Positions 19,320 through 26,914 of a stretch of DNA of 64,000 nucleotides are shown one piece after another. A program made the translations under genes and the position numbers. Numbering within the stretch: the stretch's first letter is position 1; the number at the start of each line of letters is the position of its first letter. The notes beneath the pieces were generated by a model. It saw nothing but the letters and a program-made list of their open reading frames with translations, did no database searches and was not told the origin of the DNA. Origin of the DNA: Flavobacterium gelidilacus DSM 15343 (GTDB lineage: Bacteria > Bacteroidota > Bacteroidia > Flavobacteriales > Flavobacteriaceae); contig NZ_AUGN01000012.1 of NCBI RefSeq assembly GCF_000422685.1, positions 18,838 through 82,837 of the forward strand. Reading direction: 5' to 3'.

Positions 19320-19360
19320 AAACCCTCCACATAACGAGACGGCTTTCTTTTTTTTCCTTT

Positions 19361-19420
19361 TTTCTTTTGAAAAGTTTTAAAAAGCCAACCGTGAGATGAA
19401 AAACCGCCTTTCAAAAGAAA
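19361..19420. repeat. 12-base perfect inverted repeat
   Basis: TTTCTTTTGAAA at 19361-19372 pairs with TTTCAAAAGAAA at 19409-19420. Each arm is itself partly self-complementary. It is the last of the hairpin series and lies just before the DUF6943 gene. Confidence 0.65.
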
Positions 19421-19466
19421 AACCTGCGAAAAATTGAAAATATCCCTAATTTTTAATTTCAAAACC

Positions 19467-19889
19467 ATGCAAAATTTCATCATCAAAACCCACCAAAAAG
19501 ACACGATTTACTCGAAACCTCACTTATTCATCTTAAACAAAGGATTAAACAGTGGTAAGCCTCAAAAAGAGCCATTTACAAACAGTTTTGTATTGCTTTT
19601 TCAAACCGAAGAAGATTGCGAAAACCTTTATTTTGTTGCGTTCAGTTTATGGAAAACAAAATTCTGGCATCAATTTCTAATTGGTTCTGTAATTCCATTT
19701 TTACGTTTGTCAGATTTCAAGAAAGAATTCTTCATAAAATCAAAATCCATGATGCAAGAACATGAAGCTCATGTAAAACATATTGCAGCTCTAAAAGTAT
19801 TAGAACAACAAGAAAAACACTTTCACGACAACATCAACCTCATAAACGATATGAGAAGAGTAATTTTATATCGTTATTGTAACAAATAA
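19467..19889 (+). CDS. DUF6943 family protein
   Basis: About 140 residues, predicted cytosolic. I recognise the DUF6943 pattern from Flavobacteriaceae mobile elements: LNKGLNSGKPQKEPFTNSFV, FSLWKTKFWHQFLIGSVIPF and the helical tail with KVLEQQEKHFHDNINLI. The open frame begins at 19434, but the ATG at 19467 (MQNFIIKTHQ) gives the typical N-terminus and avoids the hairpin-rich leader. A terminator hairpin follows the stop by a few bases. Function is not known; the family travels with integrases. Confidence 0.7.
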   Translation: MQNFIIKTHQKDTIYSKPHLFILNKGLNSGKPQKEPFTNSFVLLFQTEEDCENLYFVAFSLWKTKFWHQFLIGSVIPFLRLSDFKKEFFIKSKSMMQEHEAHVKHIAALKVLEQQEKHFHDNINLINDMRRVILYRYCNK

Positions 19890-19893
19890 AAAA

Positions 19894-19917
19894 AAGCCAG
19901 GTCTTACGACTTGGCTT
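19894..19917. terminator. Bidirectional hairpin terminator
   Basis: AAGCCAGGTC-TTAC-GACTTGGCTT forms a ten-pair stem with one G-U. Nine A residues precede it on the plus strand, so it has a strong T-run for minus-strand transcripts, ending the 19959-21501 minus operon. It also ends the DUF6943 gene. Confidence 0.75.
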
Positions 19918-19958
19918 CATTTTGTTTAACCCAAAGGTCACCACAACTAGAGTTAAAC

Positions 19959-20135
19959 TTATTTTTTGCGCTTCTTTTGTAGGCTTTTAAGCAGTAACGA
20001 AATCATAAAACTAACAATTGCTCCAACAGTTGCTAAAACAATAGTTCTTGCAATATCTTCTGAATTAATATTTGGTACTATACTTAAAAATGTGCCACCA
20101 GCAGTTCCCATTAAAGTATGGTTATTCGCTGTCAT
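19959..20135 (-). CDS. Small membrane protein, 58 residues, holin-like
   Basis: A short minus-strand gene read from the sequence: ATG at 20133-20135, TAA at 19959-19961. The protein starts MTANNHTLMGTAGGTFLSIV and has one clear membrane segment (TIVLATVGAIVSFMISLLL, residues 31-49) followed by a basic tail ending KKRKK. Its start overlaps the end of the next upstream minus gene by 14 bases, the usual packing of co-translated genes. The shape (small, one span, positive C-terminus) is like phage holins or small coat proteins; neither is proven. Confidence 0.65.
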   Translation of the reverse strand: MTANNHTLMGTAGGTFLSIVPNINSEDIARTIVLATVGAIVSFMISLLLKSLQKKRKK

Positions 20136-20337
20136 CAGTTGTAGTAAGCTGACTTGTTGCAGTCAAAACTCCTCCAGCAAGTGCCAAATAACCACCAATA
20201 GTTGTAACAAGTACTGGCAAGGCAATTGGAGCTGCTAAAATTGTTCCACCAACAGCAGCCAAAGCTAAACCAACATTTCGAAGCACTTTAAAAAACTTTG
20301 GAGTAGGAGCTGAAGCTCTATTTAATATCTTTTTCAT
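20122..20337 (-). CDS. Small membrane protein, 71 residues
   Basis: A 71-residue protein with a basic start (MKKILNRASAPTPKFFKVL) followed by a Gly/Ala-rich hydrophobic region (NVGLALAAVGGTILAAPIAL, then VLVTTIGGYLALAGGVL) that can form two membrane segments. It is second to last in a four-gene minus operon, ten bases downstream of DUF5675. Glycine-alanine-rich spans of this sort occur in holins and channel-like peptides. I do not know the family name. Confidence 0.65.
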   Translation of the reverse strand: MKKILNRASAPTPKFFKVLRNVGLALAAVGGTILAAPIALPVLVTTIGGYLALAGGVLTATSQLTTTDDSE

Positions 20338-20347
20338 TTTAAATAAT

Positions 20348-20743
20348 TTAAGATGTAATTAATAATTCTACACTTTCTTTTTTGTCTAAAATTGGATAAA
20401 CCAATGTTTTAAGCTTTTCAAAAGCTTTTCTTGACATTAGTCCTAATCCTGGACCAGAAAGTTTAGTAACCGGAGCAATACAACCATTTAACTCTTTCAA
20501 AGCATTATTAGCAGGATGAAATAAAATCAGACTTCGATTTTGAACATCAACCACTTCTAAATGCCATTTGAATTTTGGACTATACCGCTTTCTAATAAAA
20601 TATTTCCCTTCCGGAATACAAGAAACTCTCTTTTCATTATTCTTCCAAGGCAATTCAATTGTATAACAGATGAATTTACCATCACATTCGAGTTTTCCAT
20701 TTGTTCCTTCAGGGAAATAAGTTCTAGTTAAATTAATAACCAT
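20348..20743 (-). CDS. DUF5675 family protein (phage-associated, possible cell-wall enzyme)
   Basis: 131 residues. The DUF5675 pattern is visible as LECDGKFICYTIELPWKNN, IPEGKYFIRKRYSPKF, LILFHPANNALKELNGCIAP and GPGLGLMSRKAFEKL. The family occurs in phages and prophages of Bacteroidetes. The HPxN...GCI arrangement recalls cysteine/histidine cell-wall enzymes such as L,D-transpeptidases, but activity has not been shown to my knowledge. Its ATG overlaps the stop of the preceding minus gene (TAATG), so the two are translationally coupled. With two membrane peptides downstream it resembles a lysis module (inference). Confidence 0.75.
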   Translation of the reverse strand: MVINLTRTYFPEGTNGKLECDGKFICYTIELPWKNNEKRVSCIPEGKYFIRKRYSPKFKWHLEVVDVQNRSLILFHPANNALKELNGCIAPVTKLSGPGLGLMSRKAFEKLKTLVYPILDKKESVELLITS

Positions 20744-21501
20744 TACACACCACCATCAACTTTCGCAAGAGACAACGGATTAAAAGCACCATTTTTCAAT
20801 GGGTACATTTGTCCATTAATTTCTTGATAAAATTCAACTCCAACAGCTAAAAACAATGGTTTTGTACTTGCAGGAGTAACCGCATTTACTTGGTTAATAG
20901 CTGCAGTTGCTGTATTATCCCAAGGTAAAATAGCAGTTTCAGAACTAGAAACTACAAAAGTTTCAGTTTCAAAATCCACTTCTGCACCACCAGAAATAAT
21001 TTTAAAGTGTGTTGTTCCACTTGGAGCAGCAATCATATTGGCAGGAATAAATGATACTAAATCCACTTTAATTTCACCAGCAACACGGTCAATAGTAGCA
21101 ACAAACGGAGCAAACAAAGAAGTTCCAAGTTTCCCACGAATATTGAATTCAAAACCGAACAAAAGTTCAGCTTCACCATCAATAACGTTTCTTAAACCTC
21201 TATCACTTACCAAATCCGCTTGAATAACCTTAACCATTCTTTGCGTCAAACGACTAACCATTCTGCCATCTGCAGAATTCAACAACAATGGTCTAAAAGC
21301 AGTTCTTAAAAGCTTTCCAGCTTTTCCAGCTCTACCAAACTCAGCTCCATTCTCTCGCGTTCTTTGAAACGCAGGATCGCTTGCAATTCTACTAGCTTCA
21401 ATACCACCTTTCTCACGAGCCAAGTGGCCATCTTGCGTTTTATAAAAAGTAATATCTCCGATAGTACCTTTTAATTTAATTATGCCTTTCTGTCTAGCCA
21501 T
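20743..21501 (-). CDS. Conserved 252-residue mobile-element protein of unknown function
   Basis: First gene of the minus operon. The N-terminus GIIKLKGTIGDITFYKTQDG, then a basic helical part (FRPLLLNSADGRMVSRLTQR), then a beta-rich half (FEFNIRGKLGTSLFAPFVAT, FKIISGGAEVDFETETFVVS). I recall homologues in Bacteroidetes elements next to DUF5675, without a known role. Composition (no cysteine, many Gly/Ala, beta-rich C-terminus) would suit a structural protein, but no capsid fold can be claimed from sequence alone. The leader at 21502-21767 is shared with the divergent gene at 21768 and should contain both promoters, though no full -7 box was found. Confidence 0.65.
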   Translation of the reverse strand: MARQKGIIKLKGTIGDITFYKTQDGHLAREKGGIEASRIASDPAFQRTRENGAEFGRAGKAGKLLRTAFRPLLLNSADGRMVSRLTQRMVKVIQADLVSDRGLRNVIDGEAELLFGFEFNIRGKLGTSLFAPFVATIDRVAGEIKVDLVSFIPANMIAAPSGTTHFKIISGGAEVDFETETFVVSSSETAILPWDNTATAAINQVNAVTPASTKPLFLAVGVEFYQEINGQMYPLKNGAFNPLSLAKVDGGV

Positions 21502-21767
21502 AACTTCAAATTTTTAATTAAACATTCAGTTAAATCTCTTTCATTCTATCAATAAGTTGCAACCACATTTTGAATGATTTAAACAAAGTTTACAAAGCAT
21601 TAATCAAAAAAAGAAATAACGAGTGTACGATATGTCCAAAAAAGGCTAAAGTGTCCAACAAAAGACAAAAAAGAGGATTCTAATTAATTAAAAAATATTA
21701 CTAAATTGCAGAACAAATAAAACGACTTTGAAGTAAGTCAACGCTATACCAAAGGCATAGATAAAGT

Positions 21768-21971
21768 ATGAAATTGCAATTTAAAAGAATTTGCATCTAT
21801 CCAAAAGACATACAACGTATCACAGGCAAGAGTTATAGACAAAGTGCTAGAATGTTAAAGACGATAAAATTAAGCTATGAAAAGCAAGATAATGAGCTAT
21901 TAACAATCGATGAGTTTTGTCAATACACTGGATTGAAAAGTGAACAAGTAGAACCTTTAATTTTTGGGTAA
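21768..21971 (+). CDS. Small conserved mobile-element protein, HTH-like
   Basis: A 67-residue protein: ICIYPKDIQRITGKSYRQSA, then MLKTIKLSYEKQDNELLTID and EFCQYTGLKSEQVEPLIFG. I have seen this type in Bacteroidetes beside integrases and DUF6943. The two halves look like short helical DNA-binding units (TIDEFCQYTGLKSEQV is HTH-like). It is transcribed divergently from the 20743-21501 gene. Probable regulator of the element; no experimental role known. Confidence 0.6.
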   Translation: MKLQFKRICIYPKDIQRITGKSYRQSARMLKTIKLSYEKQDNELLTIDEFCQYTGLKSEQVEPLIFG

Positions 21972-22466
21972 GATTTATACCTTAATAAGAAAATAAATTT
22001 TACTTATTCATACTTTCAACCAGTTTAAAAACTAGTTCATTTTTTGGTCTTGATGCTTAAATATTCAAACAATTATGCTTATCTTTGAGTACTTTGAATT
22101 TAAGATAATTGTATCCCTATAACGAGGAGTCAGTCGAGGAGTCACTTAAATAAAATACTTTGCGAAGTATTGATTTTATTGACATTTTTTGTTATCAACA
22201 AGAACCTCTTTCTCCGCGGAGTTAATCTCAAAACAAATCAAAACGCTGTAAAACATATGTTCTACAGCGTTTTTGCTTTGGTAGCTATAGCAATAAAGTT
22301 CATAAAATAGTATTTCATCAGTGACCTATTTAGTGACCTAATTTTTTTTTCAAAAATGGGTCACTAAAACTTACTGAAACACTTGTTTAACAAGCAGTTC
22401 ATCTTTTGAACATCTTGTTTCAAGTACTTTTTAAATATAATTTTATCAACAAAAAAAGTTACCACC
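21972..22466. other. Leader of the integrase gene, with hairpins and short repeats
   Basis: No gene. Contents: tandem words CGAGGAGTCA (two copies near 22122-22141); the palindrome CTCCGCGGAG at 22212-22221; a perfect ten-pair hairpin with T-run, AAACGCTGTA (22241-22250) with TACAGCGTTT (22263-22272), which ends upstream transcription; and TTTAGTGACC (22329-22338) with GGTCACTAAA (22359-22368), next to a further GTGACC copy at 22321. The last group is where I would look for the attachment core and integrase arm sites. Confidence 0.55.
22241..22274 (+). terminator. Rho-independent terminator before the integrase
   Basis: Ten-base perfect stem, 12-base loop (aaacatatgttc) and a run of five T residues. 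It insulates the integrase from upstream transcription. Confidence 0.7.
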
Positions 22467-23708
22467 ATGAACAAAACATTCAACCTGCTTTTCTTTATCA
22501 AGAAAAACAAAATCAAATCAGACGGAACTGCTCCAATTTATTTAAGAATAACAATCGACGGAGTACCCAAAGAAATTTCAAGCAAAAGAAGCATCCATCC
22601 AATTAAATGGGATAACAAACTTCAAAAAGTAAGCGGAACCTCTTTTGAAGTCAAATCTTTAAATGCGTATTTAAAAACTTTAGAGCAACAAGTTTATGAA
22701 GCTCATCATGAAATTTTAAAAGACAAAGAGTCAGCAACAGCATCTACAATTAAAGCTAAACTACAAGGAACAGATAAACCAATTAGATATCTTGTGCCTA
22801 TCTTCCAAGATCATAACAATAAGATTAAGCAACTCGTAGGTAAAGAATATGCACCTGGAACATTAGAACGATATACCACTTCATTGAAGCATACAAAAGA
22901 GTTTATGAAATGGAAATACAACATAAACGATATTGATATTACTAAAATTGACCATGCATTTGTGACAGATTATGAATTCTGGCTAAGAAGTGTTAGAAAT
23001 TGTAATAATAATACAGCGGTCAAATACATTAAAAACTTTAGTAAAATAATTAAAATATGCATTGCTAATGATTGGCTTGATAAAAACCCATTTGCAAACT
23101 ATAAAGCTAAGGTTAAGGAGGTGGAACGTGTATATTTAACTGAAGCGGAAATCCAAAGTATAATTGAAAAGGATTTTAAAAATGAGAGATTGTCTTTAGT
23201 TAGAGATATATTCCTTTTTAGCTGCTTTACTGGATTGGCTTATGTAGATGTCAAAAACCTAACAACATCACATATAAGTTTTGGTATTGATGGTGAGAAG
23301 TGGATTTTTACACATAGACAGAAAACCGAAAGTGCTTCTAAAATTCCGATTCTTCCAGTAACGCAAATGATAATTGATAAATATGCAGATAATCCAAAAT
23401 GTATAAATGAAGATAAAGTATTTCCAATTTTATCTAATCAAAAAATGAATGCATACTTAAAGGAAATTGCTGGTATTTGTAAAATTAATAAAGAATTGAC
23501 CTTTCACATTGCCAGACATACTTTTGCAACTACTGTAACACTTACAAACGGTGTTCCAATTGAGAGTGTTAGTAAAATGCTTGGACATAAAAACCTGAGA
23601 ACTACACAGCACTATGCTAAAGTGCTCGATAGAAAAGTAAGTGATGATATGAAGATTTTAAAAAATAAATTTAATATGAATGGTAAGGCAGCAGCTCAAG
23701 TAAGTTAG
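22467..23708 (+). CDS. Tyrosine recombinase / integrase
   Basis: A 413-residue site-specific recombinase, the only one in the window. The N-terminus (residues 1-95) is the Arm-DNA-binding domain common in Bacteroidetes (LLFFIKKNKIKSDGTAPIYL), then a SAM-like core-binding domain and the catalytic domain. Catalytic residues visible are HIARH (His-x-x-Arg), the LGHKNLRTTQHY box and the nucleophile Tyr383. At the usual first-arginine position the motif is TGLAYVDV, without Arg, as in many Bacteroidetes integrases such as IntDOT. It probably catalysed integration of the 7.9-23.7 kb element. A terminator follows the stop. Confidence 0.92.
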   Translation: MNKTFNLLFFIKKNKIKSDGTAPIYLRITIDGVPKEISSKRSIHPIKWDNKLQKVSGTSFEVKSLNAYLKTLEQQVYEAHHEILKDKESATASTIKAKLQGTDKPIRYLVPIFQDHNNKIKQLVGKEYAPGTLERYTTSLKHTKEFMKWKYNINDIDITKIDHAFVTDYEFWLRSVRNCNNNTAVKYIKNFSKIIKICIANDWLDKNPFANYKAKVKEVERVYLTEAEIQSIIEKDFKNERLSLVRDIFLFSCFTGLAYVDVKNLTTSHISFGIDGEKWIFTHRQKTESASKIPILPVTQMIIDKYADNPKCINEDKVFPILSNQKMNAYLKEIAGICKINKELTFHIARHTFATTVTLTNGVPIESVSKMLGHKNLRTTQHYAKVLDRKVSDDMKILKNKFNMNGKAAAQVS

Positions 23709-23729
23709 TATATTATAATTTTAATAAGT

Positions 23730-23766
23730 GGGGTAAATTTTAAATAAAGTTTACCCCTTTTTTTGT
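23730..23766 (+). terminator. Terminator after the integrase
   Basis: GGGGTAAA (23730-23737) pairs with TTTACCCC (23750-23757), followed by nine T residues. Stem and T-run make this a strong Rho-independent terminator. Confidence 0.85.
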
Positions 23767-23975
23767 ACTTAATCAATTAGGTTCTATTTAGTTGTCAATT
23801 ACTATTTTCTTAAATCTTTAAATAGTTTTTACATAAATTCATTTTGTAGTAAAATATTCATAAAAATTTATATTTTTAGCACCGTTTATGTAGCTTAAAT
23901 AATACATGTGATTCAATAATTATATTTTCATAATTATAATAATTTAAAAAATTAATTGTCAGTGTTTTAAATAGT

Positions 23976-25454
23976 ATGAAGCAAAAATATTTTCTAAAAA
24001 AAATTGAAGATTTAATCGTAGAAATTAATACTCAGTTTGATAAAAATGAAATAAAAGTTGATAAATTTTTCAATAATCATATCCATAAAAGTAGATGGGT
24101 GTATGAATATGAATATGTTTCCAACAAAAAAAACATTACAATTTCCAAAACATTTCATGCATTACATCCCTTTATCAATAAACTTAAATTGGTAGAATAT
24201 GTAAATGAAAAAGATGCAATAAACATTAGAAATCACTTTCTAAAGACCACAAATAATACTATTGCTAACTATCAATTAGTAAAGCATAAAACTTCAGATA
24301 AGTTTTACCTATTCTTTGAAGATACAAAGCAATTAAATAAAGAGGAAGCTTTTGTTATATATTATTGCAGCTGTATAAAGAAAGAATGTAATAATATTAA
24401 ATATTATATAAAGCAAACGGCTTTCAGTGCAAATTCTAAGGAACAAATGGAATATTTTGTTCAAAAAATTCAATATGCATTAGAGAATTTGACTTCTAGA
24501 TTATTATATATTATCAATCCAACAACTAATACAGAGATTTATGAAGTTCCGGCAGAATATGATAGTAGAGAATGTTTAAAGCTTGCCTATGTTCAATTAG
24601 AGAAGCTATTGCATTTTATTGAGTTAGAATATCAGTACTATCTTAATATTAATATTAGAGTGCCTCTAAGAACTATATTATTAAATGAAAATAAAATAGC
24701 TCCAAAACTTAATAACGTTAAATCAATTTTACTAAATCTAAATATTGATCAAGAATTATTACAAAGCGCTTATCAGTCCATACTACGATTTTCTACTTTA
24801 GGCATTCAAGATAAAATGACCTATCAAGAATTTAATTATTGTTGCGAGTATATAAACGAATTGGACCGCTTATGCAGTTTAAATGCTATAGAGGTTGTAG
24901 AAAGCCAGTTATACCTTTGGTTACTAAAACTAAATTACAACGAAATAAACTATTTTCATTGGCTAACAAAGAAAATAAAGTCCGATTTAAAAGCTGAAGA
25001 ACTTGAAGTTAAAAAAATAAGTAAACTATATAAGTACCTAAAACTTATCAATCAGAAGCAGATTTTAATTACCAATACATACAACAATAAAACTCCTGAT
25101 ATTAAATATCAAATTACTAGTTGGATAGAAGAAGAAATAGAATACCGTGCTAAAAAAAATAGTATTAAAACGCAAAACAATAATATGGTTCCGGTAAGTT
25201 CTAATAAGGAAAAAATACATATTGGTTTATCAGTAGCGCAGTTTTCATGGTTTCTTAATTTATTGATTCAAACCAATATAATAAAAAGCAAAAATCAAAA
25301 AAATGTCATTAGATTTTTTGCGGATAATTTTCAAACGGATAATCAAAAAGAAATTTCCGCTACTAGCTTGTATGCTAAATATTATAATGTAGAAACTAGT
25401 ACAAAAGAAGCTATAAAGTTTAAAATTATTGAATTACTAAATCGTACTAAATAA
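23976..25454 (+). CDS. Mobile-element protein of 492 residues, weakly RteC-like at the C-terminus
   Basis: I recognise the type but not a named function. The protein is helical and lysine/asparagine-rich. Its C-terminus (HIGLSVAQFSWFLNLLIQT, then FADNFQT and ISATSLYAKYYNVE) matches from memory the end of a Bacteroidetes element protein, where a similar winged region closes the chain as in RteC. Two cysteine clusters (YYCSCIKKEC, YCCEYINELDRLC) are notable. It takes the place in the second cassette that RteC holds in the first: directly upstream of the HTH, replication and ATPase genes. A role in element regulation is inferred from position. Confidence 0.5.
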   Translation: MKQKYFLKKIEDLIVEINTQFDKNEIKVDKFFNNHIHKSRWVYEYEYVSNKKNITISKTFHALHPFINKLKLVEYVNEKDAINIRNHFLKTTNNTIANYQLVKHKTSDKFYLFFEDTKQLNKEEAFVIYYCSCIKKECNNIKYYIKQTAFSANSKEQMEYFVQKIQYALENLTSRLLYIINPTTNTEIYEVPAEYDSRECLKLAYVQLEKLLHFIELEYQYYLNINIRVPLRTILLNENKIAPKLNNVKSILLNLNIDQELLQSAYQSILRFSTLGIQDKMTYQEFNYCCEYINELDRLCSLNAIEVVESQLYLWLLKLNYNEINYFHWLTKKIKSDLKAEELEVKKISKLYKYLKLINQKQILITNTYNNKTPDIKYQITSWIEEEIEYRAKKNSIKTQNNNMVPVSSNKEKIHIGLSVAQFSWFLNLLIQTNIIKSKNQKNVIRFFADNFQTDNQKEISATSLYAKYYNVETSTKEAIKFKIIELLNRTK

Positions 25455-25643
25455 TCGGCCTTTCTTTTAATTCTAGAATATATGTTTGGGCATAATATGT
25501 AAAATCAATCATTTCAAAACAACCTTTATTAGGCCTTCTTGATAATTTCTAAACTGGTTTTCCAAATAACTTTCACAATCTAAATTGTAAGAGAGCACAC
25601 TTCTTTTTTTAGGACAAAACCCCCTTATTTCACTACAATCCTT

Positions 25644-25683
25644 AGGGGTTATATAACCCCTATAACTGGTTTGACAACCAGTT
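25644..25683. promoter_or_regulatory. Two adjacent perfect palindromes before the second HTH gene
   Basis: AGGGGTTATATAACCCCT at 25644-25661 is a perfect 18-base palindrome. AACTGGTT-TGAC-AACCAGTT at 25664-25683 is a perfect inverted repeat. They end 37 bases before the ATG at 25721 and fit a pair of operator sites. Sequence differs from the operator-like repeats before the first HTH gene, so the two cassettes may have different regulator specificities. Confidence 0.6.
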
Positions 25684-25720
25684 ATTATTTCTATTTGTAT
25701 CAAATCTTAAACTTTATACA

Positions 25721-26032
25721 ATGGCAAAAAAAAATCAAAATCAAGTTATTTCTGAACCTCCTAGAATTTACAGAGAACAATTAATAACAGTAGATGACCT
25801 AAATCATTTTAGAATGCAATTACTAGAAGATATCAAACAAATAATGCAGGGTGCTTCTAATCAAATCATAAAAAATAGACAATGGTTAAAAGCTGGTGAA
25901 GTTCGTAAACTATTAAATATTTCCCCAGGAACGCTAAATACTTTAAGAATAAACGGTAAAATAAAAAATACCAAAATCGGTAAAAATGTTTATTACAATT
26001 ATGATGATATCAATAAGTTACTAAATCAATAA
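25721..26032 (+). CDS. Excisionase-like helix-turn-helix protein, copy 2
   Basis: A 103-residue paralogue of the protein at 9004. Same HTH_17 core (WLKAGEVRKLLNISPGTLNT), same wing (LRINGKIKNTKIGKNVYYNY) and the same N-terminal helix (DLNHFRMQLLEDIKQIM), with a longer N-terminal tail. The next gene starts 15 bases after the stop; here there is no dispersed repeat between them, unlike copy 1. Probable DNA-binding regulator or excisionase. Confidence 0.8.
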   Translation: MAKKNQNQVISEPPRIYREQLITVDDLNHFRMQLLEDIKQIMQGASNQIIKNRQWLKAGEVRKLLNISPGTLNTLRINGKIKNTKIGKNVYYNYDDINKLLNQ

Positions 26033-26047
26033 TCTATCCTAGTATCT

Positions 26048-26881
26048 ATGAATTATATAAAACACCTAACAGCTTTTTTTGACAGAATAATACCAGACAG
26101 CGAATTAAACCCCACTCACGTAAGTTTATATATGGCACTATTTCACGCTTGGAACATAAACAGATTTATCAATCCCATTAGTATAACCAGAGACGAAATG
26201 ATGCGTATAAGTAAAATATGTTCCAAAGCAACTTATCATAAATGCATGAGAGATCTTAATGATAAAAAACTAATTAAATACGAACCATCTTATAATCCTT
26301 ATAGAGGTAGTCTAGTGTTATTATTTGATTTTTCGGAAGACAAAAAACCAAGTTTTAAAAAAGATACAACCTATAAAAAAATTTCTCAAGTTGATGAACA
26401 AGTAGTGAACAAGCAAAAGACTAGTAATAAGACTAGTAGTGAACCAGCTTCTGAACAAGCACTGGTATCTTCAATAAACTATATAAACAATACAAACAAT
26501 GTAAACATAAAAAAGAATGAAAACATAAAAGCAAGCGAGCAAAAAAATGTAAATCAAAATGAAAGTAATTTGAAAGACGAACCATCCAAACAAAAAAAGT
26601 TGCGCGAAAAAAATAAAGGTTTCCAGGAACCAACTTTAGAAGAGGTAAAAGCATTTTTTAAAGAAAAACAATACCCAGAAATTGAAGGACAAAAATTCTT
26701 CAATTACTTTTCAAGCATTGGATGGTTAGTGGGTGGAAAAACTCCCATGGCAAATTGGAATGCAGCTGCTCAAAATTGGATGCTAAATGCAACAGTTTTT
26801 AACCAAACAGAAAACGCTAATTCAAACAGAGCAAAACATTTAAACACCTCAACAGATAAAGACTATGCAGAACCGCTTTAA
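26048..26881 (+). CDS. Replisome-organizer-like winged-helix protein, copy 2
   Basis: 277 residues, collinear with the protein at 9360. The winged-helix part (NPTHVSLYMALFHAWN, RISKICSKATYHKCMRDL, YEPSYNPYRGS) and the C-terminal tail (GWLVGGKTPMANWNAAAQNW, MLNATVF, KDYAEPL) are strongly conserved. The linker (about residues 115-200) differs and lacks the two repeat-derived peptides of copy 1. The DnaC-like gene follows after 33 bases. Likely replication initiation protein of the element, by family and context. Confidence 0.7.
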   Translation: MNYIKHLTAFFDRIIPDSELNPTHVSLYMALFHAWNINRFINPISITRDEMMRISKICSKATYHKCMRDLNDKKLIKYEPSYNPYRGSLVLLFDFSEDKKPSFKKDTTYKKISQVDEQVVNKQKTSNKTSSEPASEQALVSSINYINNTNNVNIKKNENIKASEQKNVNQNESNLKDEPSKQKKLREKNKGFQEPTLEEVKAFFKEKQYPEIEGQKFFNYFSSIGWLVGGKTPMANWNAAAQNWMLNATVFNQTENANSNRAKHLNTSTDKDYAEPL

Positions 26882-26914
26882 ATCTTAATTCATCAACATT
26901 TCTAACGAATTACT

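Larger units (their letters stand above)
17881..19466. other. Long non-coding stretch rich in inverted repeats
   Basis: Nearly 1.6 kb without a convincing gene. Short open frames here (18863-19168 plus, 18478-18663 and 19247-19504 minus) overlap hairpins and have abnormal composition, so I reject them. The stretch is less A+T-rich than its neighbours and contains five long inverted repeats (listed separately), plus the ten-base word CCCAACGCTC at 18097, 18221 and 18384. The first two-thirds resemble no gene in either strand. It lies between cargo genes and the element's tail. Transfer origin, replication origin or a spacer of relict cassettes are all possible. Confidence 0.6.

Noticed and set aside
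19247..19504. 85-codon open frame on the minus strand
   Set aside because: Covers two inverted repeats and the start of the DUF6943 gene; looks like a shadow of repeat sequence.
7727..23975. Direct repeats marking the ends of the integrated element
   Set aside because: Visual comparison of 7727-7944 with 21972-22466 and 23709-23975 showed only very short common words; no tRNA gene is present at either side.
25509..25703. 64-codon minus-strand frame between element genes
   Set aside because: Runs through the double palindrome that is better explained as an operator; no familiar sequence and no start context.
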